Shown in pieces: positions 6,349-12,192 of a DNA stretch of 12,210 nucleotides. Origin of the DNA: an uncultured Mycolicibacterium sp. (lineage in GTDB: Bacteria > Actinomycetota > Actinomycetes > Mycobacteriales > Mycobacteriaceae); the NCBI RefSeq assembly GCF_937941905.1, contig NZ_CALDGS010000021.1, positions 1 through 12,210 on the forward strand. Reading direction: 5' to 3'. Both the position numbers and the translations under genes were made by a program. The notes beneath the pieces were generated by a model. That model was not told the DNA's origin. It saw only the letters and a program-made list of their open reading frames with translations, and made no database searches. The number at the start of each line of letters is the position of its first letter. Position 1 is the first letter of the stretch.

Positions 6349-7512
6349 GTGACCGTGCAGCGCCTGCGCCCGTATGCCACCACGATCTTCGCCGAGATGT
6401 CGGCGCTGGCCGCCCGGCTCGGGGCGGTGAACCTCGGGCAGGGCTTCCCGGACGAGGACGGCCCGGCCGCGATGCTGCGGATCGCCGAGCGCGCCATCGC
6501 CGAGGGCGTCAACCAATACCCGCCCGGACCCGGCATCGCCGCGCTGCGTGAGGCGGTGGCCGCCCAGCGCGCGCGCCACCACGGCATCTCCTACGACCCG
6601 GAGACCGAGGTGCTCATCACCGTCGGCGCCACCGAGGCCATCGCCGCGGCGGTGCTCGGGCTCGTCGAACCGGGCTCGGAGGTGCTGCTCATCGAGCCGT
6701 TCTACGACTCCTACTCCCCCGCCGTGGCGATGGCCGGCTGCACCCGGGTGGCGGTGCCGCTGCGCGCCGAGGACTTCACCCTGGACCTGACCGCCCTGCG
6801 CGCCGCGGTCACGCCGCGCACCCGCGCCATGATCGTCAACACCCCGCACAACCCCACCGGGCGGGTGTTCGGCGAGCCGGAACTGCGCGGGATCGCCGAA
6901 CTGGCCGTCGAACACGACCTGCTGGTGATCACCGACGAGGTCTACGAGCAGCTCATCTACGACGGGCACCGGCACCTGCCGCTGGCCGGCTTCCCGGGCA
7001 TGGCCGAACGCACGGTGACGATCTCCAGCGCGGCCAAGATGTTCAACTGCACCGGCTGGAAGATCGGCTGGGCCTGCGGCCCGGCCGAGCTGATCGCCGG
7101 GGTGCGGGCGGCCAAGCAGTACCTGACCTACGTGGGCGGGGCGCCGTTCCAGCCGGCGGTGGCGCACGCGCTCAACCACGAGGACGCCTGGGTGGCCGGG
7201 CTGCGGGACACCCTGCGGGCCCGCCGCGACCGGCTGGCCTCGGCGCTGGCCGAGCTCGGCTTCGGGGTGCACCCGAGTTTCGGTACCTATTTCCTGTGCG
7301 CGGATCCCCGGCCGCTCGGCTACGACGACGGGACCGCGTTCTGCGCCGAGCTGCCGCACCGCGCCGGGGTGGCGGCGATCCCGATGTCGGCGTTCTGCGA
7401 TCCGGACGCGCCGCACGCCGCGGCGTGGAAACACTTGGTGCGCTTCACGTTCTGCAAGCGCGACGAGACCCTCGACGAGGGCATCCGGCGGCTGGCCGCG
7501 CTGCGCCGCTGA
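6349..7512 (+). CDS. dapC: PLP-dependent aminotransferase, putative N-succinyldiaminopimelate aminotransferase
   Basis: Seen: 387 residues from GTG 6349 to TGA 7510-7512. The fold-type I aminotransferase layout is complete: NLGQGFPDE near residues 28-36, NQYPPGPGIAALREAV (55-70), the phosphate-binding turn VGATEAI (92-98), NTPHNPTGRVF with N168 (164-174), ITDEVYEQLIYDG with D196 and Y199 (194-206), and SSAAKMFNCTGWKIGWACG, where K230 is the PLP lysine. A carboxylate-binding Arg near the C-terminus fits VRFTFCKRDE. Known: M. tuberculosis Rv0858c, next to fadA, is annotated DapC, which transfers an amino group from glutamate in the succinylase branch of diaminopimelate/lysine synthesis. The same subgroup includes methionine and kynurenine aminotransferases, so substrate is inferred from synteny. 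Context: divergent from fadA, converging with the SRPBCC gene four bases away. Confidence 0.88.
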   Translation: MTVQRLRPYATTIFAEMSALAARLGAVNLGQGFPDEDGPAAMLRIAERAIAEGVNQYPPGPGIAALREAVAAQRARHHGISYDPETEVLITVGATEAIAAAVLGLVEPGSEVLLIEPFYDSYSPAVAMAGCTRVAVPLRAEDFTLDLTALRAAVTPRTRAMIVNTPHNPTGRVFGEPELRGIAELAVEHDLLVITDEVYEQLIYDGHRHLPLAGFPGMAERTVTISSAAKMFNCTGWKIGWACGPAELIAGVRAAKQYLTYVGGAPFQPAVAHALNHEDAWVAGLRDTLRARRDRLASALAELGFGVHPSFGTYFLCADPRPLGYDDGTAFCAELPHRAGVAAIPMSAFCDPDAPHAAAWKHLVRFTFCKRDETLDEGIRRLAALRR

Positions 7513-7516
7513 CCGG

Positions 7517-7957
7517 TCAGCGCGCGCACTGCTGCATCACCCGGCGGCGCAGCTCCTCGGTGGCCACCTGCAGCACGATGCGCTTGGCCCGCTTGACCAG
7601 GAACCGCGGCACCGGCGCGAACGGCTCCACGACGAGGTCGAAGCGCACCCGGGTGCGGTCGCCCTCGGGGGTGAGGTTGTACTCGCCGTGCTGGCCGCGC
7701 TGCCGGAAGGTCTCCTCCGCATCCCACACCACCCACCTTGGGCCCCAGTGGTATTCGAGAACCTCCTGGTCGGTGATGCCCATCAGCCGCAGACTCGCCC
7801 GCACCCGGTGGGGCCGGCCGTCGGGGTGGCGGTCGAGCACCTCGGTGCGGCGGTGCAGCGGTGACCAGGACGGCATCGCCTCGATGTCGGCCAGCACGTC
7901 CATGATCCGTTCCGGCGGGGCGTCGACGACGATCTCCCGCGACGCTCTGACGGCCAC
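7517..7957 (-). CDS. SRPBCC-fold (START/polyketide cyclase-like) small protein
   Basis: Seen: 146 residues from GTG at 7957 (VAVRASREIVVDAPPERIM) to TGA 7519-7517. A TTG two codons upstream (7963) is possible, but TAGGAT lies exactly 6 bases before the GTG, favouring a leaderless start there. The chain follows the SRPBCC pattern: strand ASREIVVDAPPERIMDVLAD, then IEAMPSWSPLHRRTEVL, strands DGRPHRVRASLRLMGI and VLEYHWGPRWVVWDAE, then GEYNLTPEGDRTRVRFDLVVEP and a long C-terminal helix. Known: members bind lipids or polyketides in a cavity, or act as cyclases; Rv0857 beside dapC in M. tuberculosis is very similar from memory and uncharacterised as far as I know. No signal peptide. Ligand unknown; proximity to beta-oxidation genes is only suggestive. 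Confidence 0.88.
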   Translation of the reverse strand: MAVRASREIVVDAPPERIMDVLADIEAMPSWSPLHRRTEVLDRHPDGRPHRVRASLRLMGITDQEVLEYHWGPRWVVWDAEETFRQRGQHGEYNLTPEGDRTRVRFDLVVEPFAPVPRFLVKRAKRIVLQVATEELRRRVMQQCAR

Positions 7958-7963
7958 GAGCAA

Positions 7964-7969
7964 ATCCTA
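7964..7969 (-). promoter_or_regulatory. Predicted leaderless-type -10 element of the SRPBCC gene
   Basis: TAGGAT on the minus strand, then TTGCTC, then the GTG at 7957: a 6-base gap, the standard distance from a -10 to the transcription start. It lies back to back with the -10 of the divergent dehydrogenase, so each promoter's -35 zone falls inside the other's. Confidence 0.6.
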
Positions 7970-7997
7970 GTGTCGTCCGCGCCCGCGTGCGCCCTTC

Positions 7998-8003
7998 TAG
8001 CAT
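7998..8003 (+). promoter_or_regulatory. Predicted leaderless-type -10 element of the FAD/Fe-S dehydrogenase gene
   Basis: TAGCAT is followed by 7 bases (GCAGGGG) and the ATG at 8011. The AGGGG touches the ATG, too close to act as a normal Shine-Dalgarno. This supports 8011 over an in-frame ATG at 8002, which overlaps the hexamer itself, and GTG at 7987. Confidence 0.55.
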
Positions 8004-8010
8004 GCAGGGG

Positions 8011-10818
8011 ATGGATCGGGCGGAGGCACTGCGCGGGCTGCTGCGCGCGGCCGGGGTGCGCGACGTCCGGGTGGACGCCACCACCCGGGCGGTCTACTCG
8101 TCGGACGCGTCGCTGTACCGGGTGGTGCCGACGGCGGTGGCGTTCCCGGCCGACCACGACGAGGTGGCCGCGGTGCTCGACGTATGCCGCCGGGAGGGGG
8201 TGCCGGTCACCGCGCGCGGGGCGGGCACCTCGATCGCCGGCAACGCGGTGGGCGCCGGGGTGGTGCTGGAGTTCAGCCGGTACCTGAACCGGGTGCTCAC
8301 GGTGGACCCGGACGCCCGCACCGCGGTGGTGCAGCCCGGGGTGGTGCAGGCCGAGCTGCAGCGGGCCGCCGCCCCGTTCGGGCTGCGGTTCGGCCCGGAC
8401 CCGTCGTCGGCGTCGCGCTGCACGATCGGCGGGATGATCGGCAACAACGCCTGCGGGTCGCGGGCGCTGGGCTACGGCCGCACCTCCGACAACGTGACCG
8501 GGCTGCGGGTGCTCACCGCCGCCGGGGACGAGCTGCGGCTGCGTTCCGGCGCCCCCGCCCCCGAGCACCCGGCGCTGTCGGCGCTGGCGGGCCTGACCCG
8601 TTCCGGGCTGGCGGTGATCCGCACCGAGTTCGGCCGGTTCGGCCGCCAGGTGTCCGGGTACGCGCTCGAGCACCTGCTGCCCGAGCGCGGGTTCGACGTG
8701 GCCCGGCTGCTGGTCGGCAGCGAGGGCACGCTGGCGGTGTGCACCGAGGCGACGGTGCGGCTGGTGGCCGACCCGGCGCACCGCACGCTGGTGGTGCTGG
8801 GCTACCCGGACATCGCCGCGGCCGGGGACGCCACCCCGGCGATCCTGCCGTTCCGGCCCACCGCCTGCGAGGGCCTGGACTCCCGCATCGTCGAGGTGGT
8901 GCGCCGGCGCAAGGGGGCGGCGGCGGTGCCGCCGCTGCCGGCCGGGGCCGCGTGGGTGTTCGTGGAGGTGGCCGGCGCGGCCGCCGCCGAGGTGGCCGAC
9001 CGGGCTCGCGCGGTGGCAACCAGTTGCGGCGCAATGGATTCCATCGTTGTCGAGGACCCGGCGCAGGCGGCCGCGCTGTGGCGGATCCGCGCCGACGGGG
9101 CGGGGCTCTCGGCGCGCAGCCCGGCCGGCCGGCCCGCCCACGCCGGCTGGGAGGACGCCGCGGTGCCGCCCGACCGGCTGGGCGGTTATCTGCGCGAATT
9201 CGACGCGCTGATGGCCGATTTCGGTGTGACCGGGATGCCCTACGGGCATTTCGGGGACGGCTGCATGCACGTGCGGATCGACCTGCCGCTGGACCGGCCG
9301 GGCGGGGCCGCGGTGTTCCGGGAGTTCATGTTCGCCGCCGCCGAACTGGTGGTGCGCCACGGCGGGTCGCTGTCGGGTGAGCACGGCGACGGCCGGGCCC
9401 GCAGCGAGCTGCTGGGGCTGATGTACTCCGAGCGGGCGCTGGCGCTGCAGGCCGCGGTCAAGCACGCCTTCGACCCGGACGGCCTGCTCAACCCTGGGGT
9501 GCTCGTCGCGCCCCGCCCGCTGGACGCCGACCTGCGTATCCCGGCCGCGCCGGCGCTGCGGCACGGCCTGGCGCTGGCCTACCGCGACGACGGCGGGGAC
9601 TTCGGCCGGGCGGTGCACCGCTGCACCGGGGTGGGCCGGTGCCGGGCCGGGGGCGGCGGCGCCGACGTGATGTGCCCGTCCTACCGGGCCACCCGGGAGG
9701 AGAAGGACTCCACCCGGGGCCGGGCCCGGGTGCTGCAGGAGATGATCAACGGAAACCTGGTGCACGGCTGGCGCGCCCCGGAGGTGCACGAGGCGCTGGA
9801 GCTGTGCCTGGCCTGCAAGGGCTGCGCCTCGGACTGCCCGACCGGGGTGGACATGGCCGCCTACAAGGCCGAGGTGCTGCACCAGGCCTACCGGGGCCGG
9901 ATCCGGCCGGTGTCGCACTACACGCTGGGCCGGCTGCCGCGCTGGGCCCGGCTGGCCGCGGCCGCGCCGTGGCTGGCCAACGCCGTGCTGCGGCTGCCCG
10001 GGGCGGTGGCGCTGGCCGGGGTGGACCGGCGCCGCCGGGTGCCGGCGTTCGCGCCGCGCACCTTCCGGTCCTGGTTCGCCGGCCAGGATCTGCCGGCGGG
10101 CGACGAGGTGCTGTTGTTCGTCGACACCTTCACCGACCACTTCTGCCCCGAGGTCGGCATCGCCGCGGTGCGGGTGCTGGCCGCGGCCGGTTACCGGGTG
10201 CGGCTGCCCGAGCGGCCGGTGTGCTGCGGGCTGACCTGGATCTCCACCGGCCAGCTCGACGCCGCCCGCCGCCGGCTCGACGGCACCCTGTCCGCGCTGG
10301 CGCCGGCGGTGCGCCGCGGGGTGCCGGTGGTCGGGCTGGAGCCGTCGTGCACGGCGGTGCTGCGCTCGGATGCGCTCGAGCTGGTGGGCGGGCCGGATGC
10401 CGAGGCGGTGGCGGCCGCCACCCGCACGCTGGCCGAGCTGCTGACGGCGCGGGGCTGGCGGCCACCGGCGCTGACCGGCACCACGGTCGTCGCGCAGCCG
10501 CACTGCCACCACCACGCGGTGATGGGCTGGGAGACCGATCTGGCGCTGCTGCGCTCGGCCGGTGCCCGGGTGCAGCGGCTGGGTGGCTGCTGCGGGCTGG
10601 CCGGCAACTTCGGGGTGGAGCGGGGCCACTACGAGGTGTCGGTGGCGGTGGCCGAGCAGCAGCTGCTGCCGGCGGTGCGGGCGGCGGCACCGGATGCGGT
10701 GGTGCTGGCCGACGGCTTCTCCTGCCGCACCCAGTTGGCGGACCTGTCCGACCGGCGCGGGGTGCACCTGGCCGAGCTGCTCGCCGGGCGGCTCGCACCC
10801 CTACCATCCCAGGCATGA
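8011..10818 (+). CDS. Fused FAD-binding and 4Fe-4S D-2-hydroxyacid dehydrogenase (YdiJ/GlcD-GlcF type)
   Basis: Seen: 935 residues, ATG 8011 to TGA 10816-10818. In order: a PCMH-type FAD domain (about 30-250) with ARGAGTSIAGN (68-78) and PDPSSASRCTIGGMIGNNAC (129-148); an FAD-oxidase C-terminal domain with YGHFGDGCMHVRIDLPL (from 411) and SGEHGDGRARSELL (455-468); two Fe-S motifs, C538-x5-C544-x10-C555-P and C599-x2-C602-x2-C605-x3-C609-P; and a C-terminal GlcF-like part with paired cysteines C738/C739 (CCG) and C860/C861 (GGCCGLAGN). Known: in this family FAD oxidises a D-2-hydroxyacid (D-lactate, glycolate or D-2-hydroxyglutarate) and electrons leave through Fe-S clusters to the respiratory chain. 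E. coli YdiJ has the same order and acts on D-2-hydroxyglutarate. Substrate here is not determinable. No signal peptide; probably at the inner face of the membrane. The stop overlaps the lipoprotein start. Confidence 0.92.
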   Translation: MDRAEALRGLLRAAGVRDVRVDATTRAVYSSDASLYRVVPTAVAFPADHDEVAAVLDVCRREGVPVTARGAGTSIAGNAVGAGVVLEFSRYLNRVLTVDPDARTAVVQPGVVQAELQRAAAPFGLRFGPDPSSASRCTIGGMIGNNACGSRALGYGRTSDNVTGLRVLTAAGDELRLRSGAPAPEHPALSALAGLTRSGLAVIRTEFGRFGRQVSGYALEHLLPERGFDVARLLVGSEGTLAVCTEATVRLVADPAHRTLVVLGYPDIAAAGDATPAILPFRPTACEGLDSRIVEVVRRRKGAAAVPPLPAGAAWVFVEVAGAAAAEVADRARAVATSCGAMDSIVVEDPAQAAALWRIRADGAGLSARSPAGRPAHAGWEDAAVPPDRLGGYLREFDALMADFGVTGMPYGHFGDGCMHVRIDLPLDRPGGAAVFREFMFAAAELVVRHGGSLSGEHGDGRARSELLGLMYSERALALQAAVKHAFDPDGLLNPGVLVAPRPLDADLRIPAAPALRHGLALAYRDDGGDFGRAVHRCTGVGRCRAGGGGADVMCPSYRATREEKDSTRGRARVLQEMINGNLVHGWRAPEVHEALELCLACKGCASDCPTGVDMAAYKAEVLHQAYRGRIRPVSHYTLGRLPRWARLAAAAPWLANAVLRLPGAVALAGVDRRRRVPAFAPRTFRSWFAGQDLPAGDEVLLFVDTFTDHFCPEVGIAAVRVLAAAGYRVRLPERPVCCGLTWISTGQLDAARRRLDGTLSALAPAVRRGVPVVGLEPSCTAVLRSDALELVGGPDAEAVAAATRTLAELLTARGWRPPALTGTTVVAQPHCHHHAVMGWETDLALLRSAGARVQRLGGCCGLAGNFGVERGHYEVSVAVAEQQLLPAVRAAAPDAVVLADGFSCRTQLADLSDRRGVHLAELLAGRLAPLPSQA
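10802..10807 (+). promoter_or_regulatory. Predicted internal -10 element of the trypsin-like lipoprotein gene
   Basis: TACCAT lies inside the last codons of the dehydrogenase gene, 7 bases before the ATG at 10815. It matches the leaderless layout of the other genes here. The short AGG just before the ATG and the ATGA overlap equally allow read-through translation from the upstream gene, so both routes are possible. Confidence 0.4.
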
Positions 10819-11588
10819 TCGGCCGCGCGCTCGCCGCCGTCACCGCCGCCGCGGTGCTGGCCGGGTGCGCGCCGCTGCGGCCGGCCGCCGTCCCCGACAC
10901 CCCGGCGGCCGAGGCGGCCGGTGCCGGCTCCGCGGCCGAGCCGCCGCAGCTGCCGCCGCCCACCCGGTTCGTCGGGGTCGCCGACGCGCTGCCGCCGACC
11001 CGGTGGGCGGCGGCGCCGGTGCCCGGTGTGCGGATCGGGCACGTCAACAGCGGCGGCGAGGTGGAGGCCTGCACGCTCGGTCCGGCGGTGCGCGGCCGGG
11101 ACGGCCGCGCGGGGTTCCTCATCGTGGGGCACTGTGCCGACGGCAGCCGGCGGATCTACTGGCAGGCCGAGCCGGGTGGGGCGACGAGCCGGCTCGGCGT
11201 CGCCGAGACCCCGGACTACCGGGGACCGGCCGATCCGGCCGTGGTGTGGGCCGAGGTGCCGCTGTCGGCGCAGGCGACGACGATCGCCGGCCATCCGGTG
11301 CGCGGGGTGCTGCCCAGCCGGGCGCTGGACCGGCTGGCGCCGGGAACGCCGCTGTTCATCCGGGGACAGGCCAGCGGCACGGTGCGCACCGAGCTGCACC
11401 GGGTGGACATGGAACTGCTGCGCTACGCCCACGTGACCCGCAACGGGGACTCCGGGTCACCGGTGTACGTGCTCGACCACGCCGGCAACGCCTGGGTGGT
11501 GGGGGTGCATCAGGGCTATCCCGGTGCCACCCGCATCGACACCGCGCTGTACGCGGTCGGTGCGGAGATCATGCGTCATCCGGCGTGA
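10815..11588 (+). CDS. Lipoprotein with trypsin-like (S1/chymotrypsin-fold) serine protease domain
   Basis: Seen: 257 residues, ATG 10815 to TGA 11586-11588. Residues 1-18 are a lipoprotein signal: Arg4, a hydrophobic Ala/Val/Leu stretch and lipobox VLAGC with C18 to be lipidated. An Ala/Pro-rich linker (about 19-50) follows. The protease domain shows the bacterial chymotrypsin-fold pattern: EACTLGPAV with C86, IVGHCADG with H106 and C107 (C86-C107 a likely disulfide, as in streptogrisin-like enzymes), DPAVVWAEV with D140 as probable catalytic Asp, and NGDSGSPVYV with nucleophile S213. VVGVHQGYP resembles the strand after the serine. Known: such enzymes act outside the cytoplasmic membrane; mycobacteria have similar proteins such as Rv1815. 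Proteolytic activity and substrate are inferred, and D140 is the least sure triad residue. The gene overlaps the dehydrogenase by four bases and converges with the tRNA operon. Confidence 0.82.
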   Translation: MIGRALAAVTAAAVLAGCAPLRPAAVPDTPAAEAAGAGSAAEPPQLPPPTRFVGVADALPPTRWAAAPVPGVRIGHVNSGGEVEACTLGPAVRGRDGRAGFLIVGHCADGSRRIYWQAEPGGATSRLGVAETPDYRGPADPAVVWAEVPLSAQATTIAGHPVRGVLPSRALDRLAPGTPLFIRGQASGTVRTELHRVDMELLRYAHVTRNGDSGSPVYVLDHAGNAWVVGVHQGYPGATRIDTALYAVGAEIMRHPA

Positions 11589-11623
11589 GCCGATGCGCGA
11601 AAAATCGCCGGGACTTGGGGCAT

Positions 11624-11641
11624 AAGCTCATGTTCGAGCTT
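11624..11641 (-). terminator. Hairpin after the tRNA Glu-Asp-Phe operon
   Basis: Reading the minus strand, AAGCTC, loop GAACAT, GAGCTT forms a perfect 6 bp stem starting 2 bases beyond the encoded CCA of tRNA-Phe. No T-run follows directly; a TTTTT occurs further on (11604-11600). It could end the tRNA transcript or mark the 3' processing point. Confidence 0.4.
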
Positions 11642-11643
11642 GG

Positions 11644-11720
11644 TGGTGGCCAGGGCCGGGATCGAACCGGCGACCTTCCGCTTTTCAGGCGGACGCTCGT
11701 ACCAACTGAGCTACCTGGCC
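11644..11720 (-). tRNA. tRNA-Phe (anticodon GAA)
   Basis: The minus strand folds as a cloverleaf: acceptor GGCCAGG pairs with CCTGGCC, D-arm GCTCAGTTGGTACGAGC, anticodon loop CTGAAAA with GAA at 11686-11684, T-arm GCCGG/CCGGC around TTCGATC, discriminator A, and an encoded CCA (11646-11644) that is followed by a second CCA. Third tRNA of a Glu-Asp-Phe run, 40 bases after tRNA-Asp. Confidence 0.96.
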
Positions 11721-11760
11721 GGAAGGCACCGGCCCTCGCAACCGAAGTGCCTCGCCTTGC

Positions 11761-11837
11761 TGGCGACCCTGACGGGACTTGAACCCGCGACCTCCGCCGT
11801 GACAGGGCGGCGCGCTAACCAACTGCGCCACAGGGCC
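11761..11837 (-). tRNA. tRNA-Asp (anticodon GTC)
   Basis: Minus-strand cloverleaf: acceptor GGCCCTG pairs with CAGGGTC (one G-T wobble at the second pair), anticodon loop CTGTCAC with GTC at 11803-11801, T-loop TTCAAGT between GCGGG and CCCGT, discriminator G and an encoded CCA (11763-11761). It lies 35 bases after tRNA-Glu, in the middle of the tRNA run. Confidence 0.96.
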
Positions 11838-11872
11838 ATGTGTCGTCTCTCATCGCTCGGAGCGCTACGACG

Positions 11873-11945
11873 TACCCCCTACGGGATTCGAACCCGCGCT
11901 ACCGCCTTGAAAGGGCGGCGTCCTAGGCCGCTAGACGAAGGGGGC
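11873..11945 (-). tRNA. tRNA-Glu (anticodon TTC)
   Basis: Minus-strand cloverleaf: acceptor GCCCCCT opposite AGGGGGT, D-arm TCGTCTAGCGGCCTAGGACG, anticodon loop CTTTCAA with TTC at 11911-11909, T-arm GCGGG TTCGAAT CCCGT, discriminator A. The terminal pair is G1-T72, a wobble, and CCA is not encoded (CG follows the discriminator), unlike the other three tRNAs here. First gene of the tRNA operon. Confidence 0.95.
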
Positions 11946-11972
11946 CTGAGCCGAATCTCTCCGGGGCACTCG

Positions 11973-11988
11973 CAACGCCCGCGCGTTG
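11973..11988 (-). other. Hairpin in the 5' leader of the tRNA Glu-Asp-Phe transcript
   Basis: CAACGC, 4-base spacer, GCGTTG: a perfect 6 bp stem about 27 bases before tRNA-Glu and just after the predicted transcription start (near 11993). It may shield or mark the precursor 5' end for processing. Role inferred only. Confidence 0.4.
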
Positions 11989-11999
11989 GGAGCTCCGAT

Positions 12000-12029
12000 A
12001 GCTTAAGCAACAGATCCCCGGATTCCCAA
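12000..12029 (-). promoter_or_regulatory. Predicted promoter of the tRNA Glu-Asp-Phe operon
   Basis: On the minus strand TTGGGA (12029-12024) is separated by 18 bases from TAAGCT (12005-12000), giving a start near 11993 and a precursor leader of about 48 bases. The -10 lies in the palindrome GCTTAAGC (12001-12008), which also reads as TAGCTT on the plus strand. Confidence 0.5.
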
Positions 12030-12054
12030 ATCGGCTGGTCAGAGCCGGTTTTTT
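12029..12054 (+). terminator. Factor-independent terminator upstream of tRNA-Lys
   Basis: AATCGGCT (12029-12036), 6-base loop GGTCAG, AGCCGGTT (12043-12050), then TTTT to 12054, making a run of six T. The 8 bp stem has one T-G wobble. The orientation is plus, yet no plus-strand gene lies upstream within the tRNA region. Its first half is repeated after tRNA-Lys. Confidence 0.65.
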
Positions 12055-12082
12055 GCGGGACTCGCGGGATCGGCCGCCGACT

Positions 12083-12088
12083 TAGTAT
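12083..12088 (+). promoter_or_regulatory. Predicted -10 element of tRNA-Lys
   Basis: TAGTAT lies 17 bases before the tRNA-Lys 5' end; the overlapping TATCCT (12086-12091) is an alternative. Transcription would start about 8-12 bases before the mature tRNA. No convincing -35 was seen. Confidence 0.5.
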
Positions 12089-12105
12089 CCTTGTGCATCG
12101 CAGAC

Positions 12106-12181
12106 GCCCCTATAGCTCAGTTGGTAGAGCTACGGACTTTTAATCCGCAGGTCCCAGGTTCGAGCCCTGGTGGGGGCACCA
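12106..12181 (+). tRNA. tRNA-Lys (anticodon TTT)
   Basis: Cloverleaf: acceptor GCCCCTA pairs with TGGGGGC (one T-G wobble), D-arm GCTCAGTTGGTAGAGC, anticodon loop CTTTTAA with TTT at 12139-12141, T-arm CCAGG TTCGAGC CCTGG, discriminator A (12178) and encoded CCA (12179-12181). It is transcribed away from the Glu-Asp-Phe operon, the same divergent arrangement as lysT and gluT-aspT-pheU in M. tuberculosis from memory. Confidence 0.96.
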
Positions 12182-12192
12182 CGACGAGCAAT

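Noticed and set aside
2583..6551. A plus-strand open frame of 1322 codons opposite fadB and fadA
   Set aside because: It is the mirror of two well-supported genes with full catalytic motifs. Its translation is low-complexity Gly/Arg/His/Leu sequence typical of antisense frames in GC-rich DNA, with no recognisable domain.
9017..9057. A short AT-richer patch with GCAAC-CA-GTTGC and ATGGA-T-TCCAT inverted repeats inside the dehydrogenase gene
   Set aside because: The frame is intact, the patch is only about 40 bases, and such small palindromes arise by chance. No sign of insertion.
7783..10767. A minus-strand open frame of 994 codons opposite the FAD/Fe-S dehydrogenase
   Set aside because: The translation is Arg/Pro/Gly/His-rich without domains, and the plus-strand frame carries all conserved motifs.
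11640..12143. A plus-strand open frame across the tRNA cluster
   Set aside because: It consists of tRNA-complement sequence and spacers; such frames over tRNA genes are commonly mis-annotated as proteins.
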